Of a stretch of DNA of 64,000 bases, positions 38,836 to 50,663 are shown in pieces. This DNA is from Tachypleus tridentatus. Taxonomy: Eukaryota > Arthropoda > Merostomata > Xiphosura > Limulidae. The position numbers and the translations under genes were made by a program. The DNA is taken from contig NC_134833.1 in assembly GCF_004210375.1 (NCBI RefSeq), forward strand, positions 22,065,396 through 22,129,395, given 5' to 3'. How positions within the stretch are numbered: the first letter of the stretch is position 1; each line of letters opens with the position of its first letter. Below the pieces are notes generated by a model. It did not search any database and was not told where the DNA came from. It was given only the letters and a program-made list of their open reading frames with translations.

Positions 38836-38940
38836 AGCAGTCATTTGATTCTGCAGCGATTTTAAGTTTACTACCTGATGAGATTAAGATAAGCCTCACT
38901 TTAAAACGTTAGCATTGGAAAAGACAATAATTATCTGTAC

Positions 38941-39010
38941 CTCCACCGACGATCTTGGCCGATATTTAGGTCTCGTGTGATCTGAGAGGATAAGGTTCTA
39001 TTCCAAAGAA
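38941..39010 (-). promoter_or_regulatory. Possible noncoding first exon or promoter of STARD3
   Basis: A CpG-containing patch (cgacgatcttggccgatat) within AT-rich DNA sits upstream of the STARD3 coding exon. On the minus strand it ends GGTGGAG followed by gtacag, which could be a splice donor feeding the acceptor at 34308. The evidence is weak: composition and a plausible donor only. Confidence 0.2.
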
Positions 39011-40039
39011 AAGTAATATTCACAGGTATAACTAACTTTCAAAACAAACATAACGTAAGTTTCTGAAATAGATTACTACATTTGACGAGAAAGACGCTTT
39101 TCTAACGGTACACATGCAAAAAGAAAACTGTTCGCTAAGTTACTAGGAAAGTTTCAATGTGGCCATAATGGTTATAGAAAGAAGAAAAATAGCTAGGTTC
39201 CATTCAAGCGTAACAAACTCTTTATATCCGATTTACCACCGAAATTCAGATAAAGCGTTAAAGTATAATATATCTTAATCAAACACTGCATGTATCACCA
39301 ACTATTCGAAAAAACATTTACAGGAAAGAAAAATCCTTAACTTATATCAGTATATACAAATAAATGAGCCATCCCAGGAGACTGATATATCTTTTATCAA
39401 GAAGGTCGGATACGTGCTCAAAGTGATATCGATTTCTGGTAGTGGTGAGAGATAATGCAAATTTATAGTTCCATGTGATACGAAAGTATCAGATACTAAC
39501 TATTTTAAAATATATACTGTTCATACTGATCAGCCATTAAACTGTTTTGAGGAAATAAAAATAATATCAGATAGTATATAATAATTGTTCCACAGATTGC
39601 CAACATATTTACTTATAACAGTTTCGCTACAGTGCGACAAATATATTTGTAAACGTACCATATGATTTGATGTTATGCACTGTTCCTGGAAAATCTAAAG
39701 TATCTAGTTTTTTATTTTGATTTTCATATAAATGTTGGGGTCTGAATTAATTTAAAGTCTATAGCAAATTTAATCATGTGCACCATTATGGCTCTAATTG
39801 TGGGATATATTTGCTTTAACCTTTGCCACATTATTTTCATCAATAGAATTGTGGCGAATCATTGAATAGAGTCGACCCGACACATCTTAGTTATTCAAAT
39901 AATTAATAATTTAGGCGAATAATTGCAAAAACGAAAATTGATTTATGTCTTTTGTTTAAAAAATCTGTCATTAGTTTTATTTGAATTTGTATAGTAAGTA
40001 AATTTAAGGCTAATACATATGTTACTAATCATTATAAAA

Positions 40040-40162
40040 ATCACATTTATAACGCCGCCGCTTGACACAAACGAGAACTACTATATTCATCTATGGCCCA
40101 AATTTCTCCTTTATCAATAATTGAAGGCAGTTTAAATTGTGTGAAAGATTAAAAGAGTAAGG
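40040..40162 (+). promoter_or_regulatory. Probable KTI12 promoter and 5' UTR
   Basis: A small GC-rich core (aacgccgccgcttgac) lies about 110 nt before the KTI12 ATG. It is followed by AT-rich sequence with no TATA box that stands out. The position suggests the KTI12 start region. The same neighbourhood may serve the divergent STARD3 gene. This is inference from composition. Confidence 0.3.
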
Positions 40163-40307
40163 ATGCCGTTAGTATTATTGTGTGGGTTTCCATCGAGTGG
40201 AAAATCGACGTGGGCTCAAGAGCTTTATGAACATTTTAAGAATGAAAGACAATGTGTTCTTCTGACGGACGAAGCAAAATTATTAGACAGAAATAACATA
40301 TATTCAG
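40163..40307 (+). CDS. KTI12: KTI12 exon 1, P-loop
   Basis: The ATG has a purine at -3 and opens MPLVLLCGFPSSGKSTWAQE, with the Walker A motif at residues 8-16. The exon ends in phase 1 at a gtgaag donor. The frame stays open for 12 more codons past the donor, so an ORF caller extends it wrongly to 40345. Confidence 0.93.
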
Positions 40308-43300
40308 GTGAAGTCGTAAATTTGCACTGTATCAAACATAAGTGACTCTCAAAGTACTTATTGTATTAGAGTCCATTTAAAGTTGACACCGTGACCTTCC
40401 TTGTTCTAGGTCTTTGATAGTAGTATCGTGGACTTGAATTTTAGTAATTGTAATTAATATTTGTGGTGTTAAAGTGGATTGTTATATTTATTTTTAAGGT
40501 TTAAATGAAGTATTTTACAATTTTTATCCAGCCCACCAACACTTTTAGCTTGTTTAAGAGTCGTACTTAAGTTCAAGAGAAATTGGAACTTGCTAGTGTG
40601 TGAAATAAAATGATTACCTTTGGGGTAATGCTGCTTTTTATTTATTTAATATTTTTTGTAACGTTTTAGATTTTAGACTTGAAAAGGAATTGAGGAGTGA
40701 ATTGAAATCTGATGTTCAAAGGTAATTTATCAAAGAAATACATTTATTAAACTAAGATGTAAATATATATTGTTTAGTGATATAAAAATATTTTTATATA
40801 ACTAGCCTTGTGACTTTGAAAAATTAGGAAAAAATAAATCATTGTATTATGTTATGGAATTCTCATATAGGTAAAACCTGAGTGTATGTGTGTGTGTTTA
40901 TAAAACAAATATAAATTGTATTTCCTAATATTTTTCTCAAAAAGAATAATAAATGTAAAAATAAAAAACTATATTTAAAAGTAGACATGTCACTGCATAA
41001 ACAGGTGTTATGTTTGTTTTACTTATCACAAAGAGAAGTTGCTGAAAATTAATGAAAACATTCAGTAAGTGATGTACATTCTTCATTAGTTAATAAAGAA
41101 AACTGAGTTTTTTTGTGTTTTTACTTTAAATAAACCATTTACCTTTTGCAGTACATTAATGTTTTAGAAGTTAACTTGGTAAGAAAATTATATTTAAAAT
41201 TTTAGTTAAAGGACAAAAAATGTTAAAAGAAACTTGTAACAGCATACCTTTAAATTAAAAAAAATTCTCTGAATGAAGATTTTTTCAAGTTAAATAATCT
41301 AATAGTGGTCTTTGTCTGACTGTTAGCAAGTGTATGTTCAAATTTTTTGTTGTAATATTTTTTCAGAACATTATCCAAGGATGTAGTTGTTATTTTGGAT
41401 GCTTTGAACTACATTAAAGGTATCCTTTTCATTTCTTTTTAATTCTTGTAATATTTTCTATTGTTATTTATCTCTCTCGGATTTCTTTTGAAAGGAATAA
41501 TACATATTGCAGTCCAGTTAATGATACTGAACATGTTTTATTTCTTCAACTATAAGTTGACTTGACTAGTGTTGGCCGATAGGAATAACTTTGCAATAAA
41601 CATATAATTTCACATATTTTACTAATTTCTTATATTTTACATAATGTACAAGATATATTTTATGTCATTGAGAACACAAACTTTATATTCTTCAATTGAA
41701 CTAATTTATGAGTGACTCAAGTAATTACTCTCTACTATAGAACTCGTGTTACTTAACAGACACAAAAATCACTAATCATCTTCTCTAACTAATTTCTTCT
41801 ACTACTTAAACTGTTCTAAACTTTTGAAGAATGTTCTGAATGTTAAGTCATGTCAAACCTACTAATAGATCAATAATACAATGCTGTAAAATAACATAGA
41901 TTGAAAACATAGCATACCAAAAGGTATAAATGTAGTTTGTTTTTGAGAGATGTACAGGTTCAAGTGAGGCATAAGGAAGAAAGTTTGCTCATTTTCCATT
42001 ACTAGTTTTGCTGCTTTTAATATTTTTCTTGAATCAATCATAACAAAAGCTACACATACATTTTTACTTGCATTTTGTCATTGCTAATTTAAAAAAAAAT
42101 GTGTGTGTGTGTATATATATACATTTGTTTTATTAATAATATATATGCATGTTTATTTAAATACAAAATTACAAGATAATTAAAACTTAACAACAAGGAT
42201 CAAAAAATAAAATTGCAAACAGATGTGTAATATAATACTCATTGCTTAAGGTACAGAAAACTCGGACATTACTTCAGTTAATGTAGTGTTATTTTTCTAA
42301 TATGATAGTTTTCCTTCAGATGTTGAAATTGTAACATTATTGGAGTTTAAGAGGAGATTAGCTGAGTTATGATTGGTGTAAGAAAGTATTTTTGTTTCAT
42401 GTAGCTTCAGTCATGGTGGTAATATAAATAGTGTGTGTGTTAGGTTGACCAAATGGCCATTATTAGATCTTGGAAATGAAACATTTATCTGAAAAATGTG
42501 ACCATAATGTTTTAGAGCATTGTAATCAGTTACTGTTTGTTTTCTTTTAAGTATTAAAACAGCAAAATCGTATTTCTGAATAATATTTTAAGTACATTTT
42601 AGACACATCACATCAACCTTAATTTTTCTAGTTGTACTAAAATTACTTATTAATGCATAGATATGAACATTTATTAAAAATAATAAAGAAATAAAGCTAT
42701 TGCAACATTCATATTTAAGCATCTGGAAGATATTGAATTTAACTCAATATTTTGTTCAGTGTGTGTATAATAATGATTCCAGTGCACCTGAACTTAAAAA
42801 TTTATTTAAGCAAAGTTTGTATCAGAACTTGTACATTTGTAACACCTAATCTAGGTGTGAAGGAGACATGTTGGTCTTTTGTTCTGTAAAGCCATTCTTT
42901 GCAATCTTTGCATGATTTTTCAATAAAGGTGGCCATGTTAGGCCCAGTGAATTTCACTTGCTGTTGTGTGGTGGATAAGTGTAGTAATTTCTTGAACATG
43001 AATGTTTCTAATATTTTGTACTACAGGAACAGAATCCAGCTAACCCCATAAACTACATATATTTTAGCCAAACACTACTGAGAGAGCAATGCTTTTGGAA
43101 TTAATGTGTGATTTTTGAGGTTAACAAATTAACCATTTTATCTCAGTACATTTGTTTTGGTTCTACGTTGAATACCAGAAATCATGTATTGGCCTCATTC
43201 ACTTAGTGTTATGCAATTATTCTGTCCTGAAAATTTAATATACTATTATGAACTCTCAAGGAGCAGAACAAAAATTTTTAGGGTGAATTAAATGAAATTC

Positions 43301-46300
43301 TAAACTTTTTTATATCACCAAAGATAACTTTGATTTTTCTTATTGCTTCAGAGAATTGCATACATAATGTAATTTTCTGGTAGCCATTTTATTTAAATAT
43401 ATTTAATATTAATTTACATTTTACTGCAGTTTTATTAAAAGGTCATTTATGTATTTTTCAAATGTTGACAAGTTTGACTATTATTTACTAACATAAAATT
43501 ATTTCTGTACATCATTTTCATTCTGCAGGTTACCGATACGAACTTTACTGTATTTCTAAAGCAGTAAAAACCACTCATTGTGTGGTAAGGGCATTTATAT
43601 TATATCAAATAAATTTTTGTGTGATTGGTTTCATAATGTTTTATAATTCATTTCAGTAATGAGGTGGCTAAATGTCATTAACTGTTGATATCTTGTCGTG
43701 CTGTGAAATCAATAGTTGTATATTTTACATTAAAGATGTTTTAACAGTAATAATTAATTTTATCTTGTATTCTGTTAATACATGTGCTGTCACTCAGAAA
43801 AATACTGTTACTAATTATATTACTCATTCACTGGTATGGGTAAATTATACTGAATACAATTTTTGATTACTTGGCCTTGTAATAGGTAAATTTTGTTTTT
43901 TTTCTGATTAAATTTTTAATCACTAAGCTGGAACAAAATTATAAATTCTTTTTATAACATTTTGAAATTATATCATACAATTTACACAATGACTGACTTT
44001 AATTTTACATTTTATTCACGTTTGCTGTATTTTCTTTAACACGCTTGTACAATAAACTTACAAGAAACTAAGAAGTAGGGCCAAAGACATAATTGGTTAT
44101 GAATTATTTAATTTAATAATATTCATGACATTGAAAATTCCTAAAGTAATCAGTTTAGTTACTTGTTATTCCAAGATTATACCAAACACCCAGTCATTGG
44201 ATTTTCACAACAAGAGAGAAGGTCTGTAATTAAGAGAATGAGTGTGGTGTTTTTTGTGGTTTTAGAAAAATGAAAAAAGCACTTCAGTGTGAGAAGCCAA
44301 CACCGACTAATCGTTTTATGGTTAGGAAGAGGCTCTCATGTTTAAAGAACAAAATACAAAAATTTTGAACTCAAAAAGTAAAATAATACACTATATTTAA
44401 TGAAATTAAATTTAACTTGAAACCAAACTGAAATGTGGCAGCAGTGTTATTTACATATAAAAAGTACACATAATCAACAGGCTTGAATGAAAACGTTCAT
44501 AAAAACTAAATAAGACTTCTGCAGCAGGTATTTATTTTTTCCTAGACAAAAAGAATTGTTGTGAAAGAAAGTGGTTACTTTTATAACCAACATTTTCTCC
44601 TTAACTGATCGTGTGAGAACTATGAAAGTATCTCGCATGCACAGAGTAACAAAGGACACAAAACTATCCTTTGATAGAGTAGATAACTTTCTCGACCAAA
44701 TTTTATCAGAAAAAAATTAAAGCTGGAGTTGATTAGCTTACAACTTTAACTGGATAAAGTATATTTCAAATTAGAATTCTTAAACTCACAATATTCTATT
44801 GGGTTGAGGAATAATTCGTGAGCGTTTTTTCAAGTTAAACAAATATATTCATAAATGAAACGCTTTCGCAAAATATTTCATGTCATTTGGTAGATAATTT
44901 TTTGCTCTAATAGATGGTGTGTTTGATTTTCATATGTCTTTAATTTTTGCTTTCATTTTCAGCTCATTAAATGGAATGTCAAGTGGACAAAATCGAGCAT
45001 TTTCGACACCATCTGCTTTTTGTATTTAATTTCTTGCAATTTCGTTTACAACAATGCATACTATATACCTAGATATTACATGAAATAAAGTATCATAATA
45101 AATGTTTTGGGTGTAATGTGTTCATGCATTGAAGTATTGTATAGTCTTGCATGTAATGCTTGAATGAAATTATTTAAAAATGCTCACGAATTATTCCTCA
45201 ACCTAATATATGATATGAAATATATATGGTATGGGACAGTAAGGTGTGTAGTAGTTGATTTACAAATAAACTTAAATTTGAATGTAATACTCGTGTAATT
45301 TATTATTTTGCAAAATACTCTGTAATAGAATCATTTAATAAATCTTATTGTAGGTACAGGTTGTAACACTTTTACATGGGGTTCCTGCTGTTTTATAGAC
45401 TCAGTTATTGCCTATACCATAACTATATCCATCATATCCCAACCAGTATTTGGTGTTCAGCACTTGATATTGTGTGTAAGTGGTTGACCTATCATTGCAC
45501 ACCTTACTTGTTTTCACTCATAACATTTAAGAATGTGTATGTTCAGTTGTTCCATGTTGGTTGTGACTTTTTATAACTCTTTGTGTGAACAGGTTGCTTC
45601 TGTGTTTTATTCTTGCTTGATTACAGAGTTTTGGAATTACTTTGCAGATCCACTGTGATTTACCTGTGGAGACTTGCAGGAAGTGGAACGTGTCTCGCAA
45701 TGAGGAGAAACAGTATAGTGAAGAAGTGTAAGCATTGTTTTAATATAACCTTCTTTAGCATTGCGTGTGTTGATTTTTATGGAAAGTTAATTCTGTATAA
45801 CTAAGTTTATTTCATACTTCTTGCTAAGTGGTTTGTCAGTAGAACATCGTGACACATGCATGTCTCGATCTTCCATAAGCCTAGTATTGCATTTATATAG
45901 TTAGTAAATCATCATAATTAAACAGAATTAGTAACAATATAAATATCTTGATATAAGCATTTGAAGTCAAGAGAACAAATTACGATCTTTTCTAGTTTAT
46001 TTTATAGGCTTAGGGCTGTTTTGTAATGGATTTTATGTGTATTCTGTGCAGCCTAATTTTATCTTGTTTTAATTTAGCTTTACTGCTTTAGTCCAAAGAT
46101 TTGAAATGCCAGATTCCAGGAACCGCTGGGATTCACCTTTGCTTATTATCCATGAAGGAGATAAACTTCCATTACAAGAAATTACTGAAGCTCTATTGAC
46201 AAGAAAGGCTCCACCTCCTAACCAGTCAACACAGAGTGTAAGTTATTGTGGCTTTTCGTGTTTCTCTTTATTGACTCTTCTAGTAGGTCTCATTGTTTTT

Positions 46301-49300
46301 TAATGTTTCACATATCCCTCGGTCATCATAGTTTTGAGCAGAGTTGCAGATGATACCTCAATATCGGAGTTTATTTTTAACTATAAATTTCTAACTTACG
46401 TGTTAGCTCCGTGATTATAATGGAGTTAGAAAATACCGAGTTCTTTATAAGTTTTTAAAATCTTTTTTGTTTGGGGGGGGGATATTTTTTTAAGTATTTT
46501 TGTTTCTCATGTGACATAGTAATATATTTCTAAAGCAGTTGTAACTTGGTCCAACGTGTTGTAATGGTTGCATTTTGTTGTATTTCACATTAATTAACTC
46601 ATCAACTTGCTAGTTTTATTTTTCCAGCAACCTCTATCTTCCACTAATTTTCTCTATGAACTCGACAAGCGAACACAAGAAGTTGTACAGGTAATTTAGA
46701 ATGTAACTAATCTGACTTTTCTGGCAGTATATTATCTAACCTAGTGAATGCAATCAGCCATATTAAAATTGGTAACTCTACTAAGGAGGAGGAAAATATA
46801 CTTTTATAAGAACTAGTTTTACGTAGAGGATTGATAATGTACGTTACACTAAGTTATGACTCTTCATTGATTTTTAAAGTCATATCTTCAGTAATCATAG
46901 AAATAATAATGCCAGTGCATCTTTAAAATGTCTTGTTTACAATACATATCACCAATACTGCAGAATGGTGTAAACACTAGGTTAACATACTTAATTATTT
47001 TAAGTACTCTTTTTCAGATTACAATTAATTAATAGATTTTTAAAAAAATAAAAAAGTATATTAAAATGTGTTCTAAGATCTACAAAATGGATTTATTTTG
47101 TAATGTTTTGGCCTTAAACCATATATGAACAATATACTACATAAATGTATATATGGAAATAGAGGTGTTTTTGTAGATATACAGGGTGGCCCATAAGTCC
47201 TTACCCATCCTTATGTCTTGTATATCCAGTGTATCTGTGTGCTGTCCCTCATTCTCACTGCATTATATTATGCACAATACGCTCTTCAAGTGTAAATGGG
47301 CTTACGTTGGCCATATTTCTCTGAAAAAAAAGAAATAACTTTATAATACATGCGTAATTGAATATAACATAACATATGGATGGGTAGGGACTTACAGGCC
47401 ACCCAGCACATATATATATATGTGTATATATATACACTTTTGTTCCACTTCCCTAACAATGTTTTGTTTATTTTCACATTTTGTTACATATTATTAATTT
47501 TTCTTGCACTACACCTGCATGTCTTGTGCTTTGTTCTAATTCCAACTGATTCTTCACCTCAGTCATTGTACTTTTTGTTTGTCTTAAGTAGGTCTAAGGC
47601 TGAAACATTGCAAAATATATCCATTTTGTAAGGGCTTAGAAATCATTTTGTATACTTTATTTATTAATTAATGCTTAATTCAGTTCAGTTATATTTTACA
47701 ATGAAATCTGACAGCCATTTTAAACTGTTTTAGTTATGGTTAAAAAGCACTGTAAATTAGTATGACAAGTTATTTTGTAATGTAAAAATGACACCTTGTC
47801 ATTCTATTTAAGGTGATAGTGGAAGCTCAGAAGACATCTGTAATTGGAGATTTAGTGTCTGTCCCAGGAAGTAAGGAAAAGATATCCTTTACTGATGTAA
47901 AGTCCACTTGTGTTCACTCTTAGTGTACAATAAGAAAGCTTATAAACTAGTACTGGTGATCCATGGTTAACATCAACAAAACTGTTTCTCATATCAAATC
48001 ATTAATAAGATAGTAAAAGACAAACTACTGACTTCATGATGACAAGAAACCCACTTAAAGTAACAGTGTATCTCAGGACGGCTGGTATGAGTATTAACAT
48101 TTTTACCAAAATAAAGCAGGGAACAACATTATGACCTTCTCACGTTAATACCCATACCAGCCATCCAGAAATACAAAATACTGACTTCTTCAGTTAAAGT
48201 TTTAATTGGAAATTTTAAGGAATTATGGAAACTGTAGATTTAAAACGTGGTAATAAATTCAGTGAAATTGACTAGCCCATTCAAACTTTCTTTCAATAAT
48301 AAATGTTTGTTATACACCTGTGGGAAGTTCTCAAGAGGTGAAGTTTTAATTTTTGTTGAATGAATGGAGTAGTTATATGAAGGCAAACATTTTCAACTCA
48401 CATGTACAATTTTTAAGAGTCACAGCATATTTAACTATAAATTTCCAGCTTAAGTTAAGCACCATGTTTATAATGGAGTTAGAAAACACTGAATTATTTA
48501 AGTTTTTAGAATGTTTCTTTAAGCACATATTGGGTATTGACACAATGTAGTGGTAAAACATAACTTCTGAAATGTCTCTAAGAAGTCACAGAATGAACTT
48601 GTGTAGTTACAAATCATTCTTTTTATCACTTGATTTGAAAAGCAACAAATTATTATCAAGTTAAAATGGCATGAGTTGATGCCAGTGATGGATTATCGTC
48701 GGTCCACTAAACTGTTGTTGTAGTTCGTTTTCTCTACAAAGGGAATCCTGAATAGTTACTGAACTTAATTTTGTTTCGGACAGTATCAAAGTAAATTAAT
48801 CTACGATAATTTTTTTTTCTCTTTTTGTTAGCTATATTTTTGTGCACCAGTAAAAACAAATGTGGGGTGCACATTCAGTTTTCTTATCAAGATCTCTACC
48901 GGTCTATTCTGAGGTTGCAATTCTTTTAGACAGGATTAGAGCAAATTAACTTGAGGCATTGAGTGTGATATAATACATCAATAAAAAGGGTTTTCGGCCT
49001 GAGTACAAAACTATAGTTAATCTCAAATCAGTCAAGAGATGACAGAGTTTGTATTTGAATAACTTGGAGCCATTCTGTGAACTGGTAATAATTCTTCCAT
49101 TCAGAAAAGTGAGATATTTCAAAACAAAATAGTTCATTTTTCAGTGCTCACAACAAAATGTATTTTCTTTATAAAGTTCATGAAGAGATTCAAAAAAGAA
49201 ATATTCAGCCCCCAAATGTAGTAGGAACAGTACATGAAATTTTGTGTAATAATTCTGCTTCAATGCCTAGTAATTTGTTAAGCAGGCCTAACTTTTCCAG

Positions 49301-49676
49301 GTATTTTTAGAATAAGTGCTGTAAACACCAATCAGAGTAAGGATACCAAACATATGACCTTAAGCAGGTAGAGTAGTAATAAAGGTTTTTGGTTTGCTTG
49401 TCATTCATAGTGAAGACTACTTATTCTTCATTGTAATTTTTATTGAAGATTTAAAAGCTTCTGACAGAAAATATTATATAATAATTGTCTATTATATTTG
49501 TGAACTGAGTAAAAGACTTCCTTAACGTCTGTTAAGTCCAATTAAAACGTAACCTAACACTGGCAGAGCTCACAAGGTTCCGACGGTTGTTCCTCTCTTA
49601 CACTAAGATGCACCCAGTAGATGACACTTCTAAAATTGCCAGCTTGTTTGTACAGTATCTTAACAGCAGTATATAA
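40163..49676 (+). CDS. KTI12: KTI12 orthologue (Elongator-associated P-loop protein), complete, nine exons
   Basis: KTI12 is a P-loop ATPase that binds tRNA and the Elongator complex, and is needed for mcm5/ncm5 modification of wobble uridines. Exons: 40163-40307, 40670-40721, 41367-41419, 43529-43584, 45648-45727, 46078-46237, 46628-46690, 47813-47870 and 49537-49676. All borders are GT-AG, all phases match, and the total is 807 nt (268 aa plus stop). A Walker A GFPSSGKST is at residues 8-16, VVVILDALNYIKGYRYELYC (residues 72-91) follows, IHCDLP is at 103-108, DSRNRWDSP at 141-149 and PPPNQSTQS near 174-182. These are family hallmarks. Human KTI12 has 354 residues. The shorter length comes from the lack of the variable middle insert before DSRNRWD. 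An AATAAA lies 31 nt after the stop. It is divergent from STARD3. Confidence 0.93.
40670..40721 (+). CDS. KTI12: KTI12 exon 2
   Basis: The exon is 52 nt with acceptor ttttag and donor gtaatt, entering phase 1 and leaving phase 2. It encodes DFRLEKELRSELKSDVQ and the split R (residues 49-66), the charged helix before the Walker B-like strand. Confidence 0.85.
41367..41419 (+). CDS. KTI12: KTI12 exon 3
   Basis: The exon is 53 nt with acceptor tttcag and donor gtatcc. It encodes TLSKDVVVILDALNYIK and the first base of G84. The ILD-x-LNYIKG motif is diagnostic for KTI12/PSTK-type P-loop proteins. Confidence 0.9.
41420..42801. other. KTI12 intron 3, no gene seen
   Basis: AT-rich DNA. It includes a short (TG)n(TA)n microsatellite at 42100-42121. 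No exon is needed here by the phases. Confidence 0.6.
42802..42999 (-). pseudogene. Possible Ty3/gypsy integrase zinc-region remnant
   Basis: A 65-codon open stretch on the minus strand reads HLSTTQQQVKFTGPNMATF, then IEKSCKDCKEWLYRTKDQH. The order H, then K-F-x-x-PNM-x-x-F-I-E, then C-x2-C is like the HHCC zinc segment at the start of gypsy-type integrases. It is isolated, with no LTRs or neighbouring domains, so it is at best a fossil. Confidence 0.35.
43529..43584 (+). CDS. KTI12: KTI12 exon 4
   Basis: The exon is 56 nt with acceptor ctgcag and donor gtaagg. It encodes GYRYELYCISKAVKTTHCV (residues 84-102). The GYRYELYC string directly continues the NYIKG motif of exon 3. Confidence 0.9.
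43585..44798. other. KTI12 intron 4 (left part), no gene seen
   Basis: AT-rich, no recognised content. Confidence 0.5.
44799..45206 (+). mobile_element. Short mariner-derived element (MITE)
   Basis: The inverted ends match over about 25 bp: ttgggttgaggaataattcg on the left, and the right-end reverse complement is ttaggttgaggaataattcg. TA lies on both sides. It is 408 bp long and lies in KTI12 intron 4. Confidence 0.88.
44971..45072 (+). pseudogene. Mariner transposase N-terminal remnant
   Basis: A 33-codon frame starts MECQVDKIEHFRHHLLFVFN and then degenerates. The start is typical of mariner transposases (EHFRH-x-LLFxF). The rest of the gene is deleted, explaining the element's small size. 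Confidence 0.75.
45648..45727 (+). CDS. KTI12: KTI12 exon 5
   Basis: The exon is 80 nt with acceptor ttgcag and donor gtaagc, ending phase 2. It encodes IHCDLPVETCRKWN and then a charged SRNEEKQYSEE. IHCDLP is the strand after the core motif, and W-N is conserved. The frame is open upstream to 45613, but the acceptor at 45646-45647 gives the phase that fits exon 4. Confidence 0.88.
46078..46237 (+). CDS. KTI12: KTI12 exon 6
   Basis: The exon is 160 nt with acceptor atttag and donor gtaagt. It encodes FTALVQRFEMPDSRNRWDSP and on to PPPNQSTQS (residues 130-182). The R-FE-x-PDSRNRWD-x-PL block is the most conserved part of the family outside the P-loop. Confidence 0.93.
46628..46690 (+). CDS. 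KTI12: KTI12 exon 7
   Basis: The exon is 63 nt, phase 0 on both sides, with acceptor ttccag and donor gtaatt. It encodes QPLSSTNFLYELDKRTQEVV plus Q (residues 183-203), corresponding to the family's FLxxLDxxTQ helix. Confidence 0.88.
47181..47406 (-). mobile_element. Short mariner/Tc1-derived element (MITE)
   Basis: Ends: cagggtggcccataagtcct on the left. The right-end reverse complement is gggtggcctgtaagtccct followed by acccatcc. It is about 226 bp long, and TA precedes the left end. On the minus strand MANVSPFTLEERIVHNIMQ opens at 47312, which looks like a transposase start, and it ends at a TGA at 47255. It lies in KTI12 intron 7. Confidence 0.82.
47813..47870 (+). CDS. KTI12: KTI12 exon 8
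   Basis: The exon is 58 nt with acceptor tttaag and donor gtaagg, ending phase 1. It encodes VIVEAQKTSVIGDLVSVPG (residues 204-222), matching the family's EAQK-x-x-x-GD string. Without splicing the frame would run 17 codons to a TAG at 47922, which has no family resemblance. Confidence 0.85.
48030..48175. repeat. Palindromic dispersed repeat, second copy
   Basis: Starts with aagaaacccacttaaagtaa. The arms tctcaggacggctggtatga (48071 on) and its near reverse complement accagccatccagaaata (ending 48173) flank a core with aaaataaagcagggaac. It is related to 23252-23475 and lies in KTI12 intron 8. Confidence 0.7.
48176..49536. other. KTI12 intron 8 (right part), no gene seen
   Basis: AT-rich DNA without recognised exons or repeats. 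Confidence 0.5.
49537..49676 (+). CDS. KTI12: KTI12 exon 9, C-terminus and stop
   Basis: The exon is 140 nt. The acceptor gttaag sits directly after an in-frame TAA, so it is the only AG that works. It encodes LTLAELTRFRRLFLSYTKMH followed by P and a short helix ending FVQYLNSSI. The MAELxRxRRxFxxYTKxHP and C-terminal FxQYL patterns are the KTI12 C-terminus. The stop TAA is at 49674-49676. Confidence 0.9.
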
Positions 49677-49706
49677 TTCATTTTTAGGTTTATGGATTTT
49701 AAAGTA

Positions 49707-49712
49707 AATAAA
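49707..49712 (+). terminator. Polyadenylation signal of KTI12
   Basis: AATAAA lies 31 nt after the KTI12 stop codon. A second AATAAA lies about 100 nt further on. A 3' UTR of 50-150 nt is implied. Confidence 0.5.
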
Positions 49713-50402
49713 GCAAATGTCCAACGTAAATGCTACGTTTGTGGAATATTTATTACATTTTGAACTTTACTTGTATATTTTTATTTGAGCAAAGAAAGTG
49801 ACATTCTTAATAAAAGTAGTATTTAAACATCTTTATATTGAAGTCTTGGTTGTCAGCACCAGGTGATAAAAATCATTTGAGGTATCAATGATGTTAAACT
49901 GATGTAAATTTCTAAAGATATTTCTTTTCTCTGATGTCTGTAAAGCAATACGTCATGCAGTTTCATATACATATCACATGCAGTATCAGGAAACACTGAT
50001 AATGAAATGGCTCACTAATGTTGTTACCAAACTAGAAATAACTTTGAGCTGAAAACGTGTAATTTTCAATTATTTGGTTTTTACCGTACATGGAAATTTT
50101 GATATAAGTATTTGCTTAAAATGTTAATGATCCATCACGACCATGTTGTGACTGCACAATCGAAGCACAGTGCCTGTATAATAAATTAGTCATTAGCAAC
50201 TGTTGAATTTATTTTTATGAAAAATTACGTTTTATTTGTAAGTGAAATATAAAATGCAAAATAATTCAACAAATTCTGTTGAAAGAACTCAGCTTGTACT
50301 TAATTGTTTTTTAAAAGATTTGAACTTGTACTTACAGAATACACATAAATTAATAAGTTGATAACTGTGTCTGTAGGTAATTTCCTATTTTGGTTCTAAG
50401 GC

Positions 50403-50663
50403 TTTGGTTTGTTTTGAATTTTACATAAAGCTACATGAGGGAAATATGTGCTACCCATCCCTAATTTAGCAGTGTAAGACTAGAGAGAAGGCAGCTAGTC
50501 ATCACCACCCACTGCCAACTCTTTCACCAATGAATAGTAGGATCAACTGTCACATTATAATGCCCCTACAGCTGAAAAGGTGAGCATGTTTGGTGTGATG
50601 GGGATTCGAACCTGCGACTCTCAATTCCCAGTCGAATGCCTTAACCACCTGGCCATGCTGGGC
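50403..50663 (-). mobile_element. SINE (tRNA-Thr family)
   Basis: Full head ending ccacctggccatgctgggcc. A deletion in the body removes the 'tgggctac' stretch (cactgccaactctttcaccaa). Confidence 0.9.

Noticed and set aside
40163-40345. KTI12 exon 1 frame extended to 40345 as a 60-aa gene
   Set aside because: The last 12 codons have no family match and a good donor at 40308 gives the phase needed by exon 2.
47813-47922. KTI12 ending at the TAG at 47922
   Set aside because: This would lose the conserved C-terminal block, which is found at 49537-49676 in the right phase.
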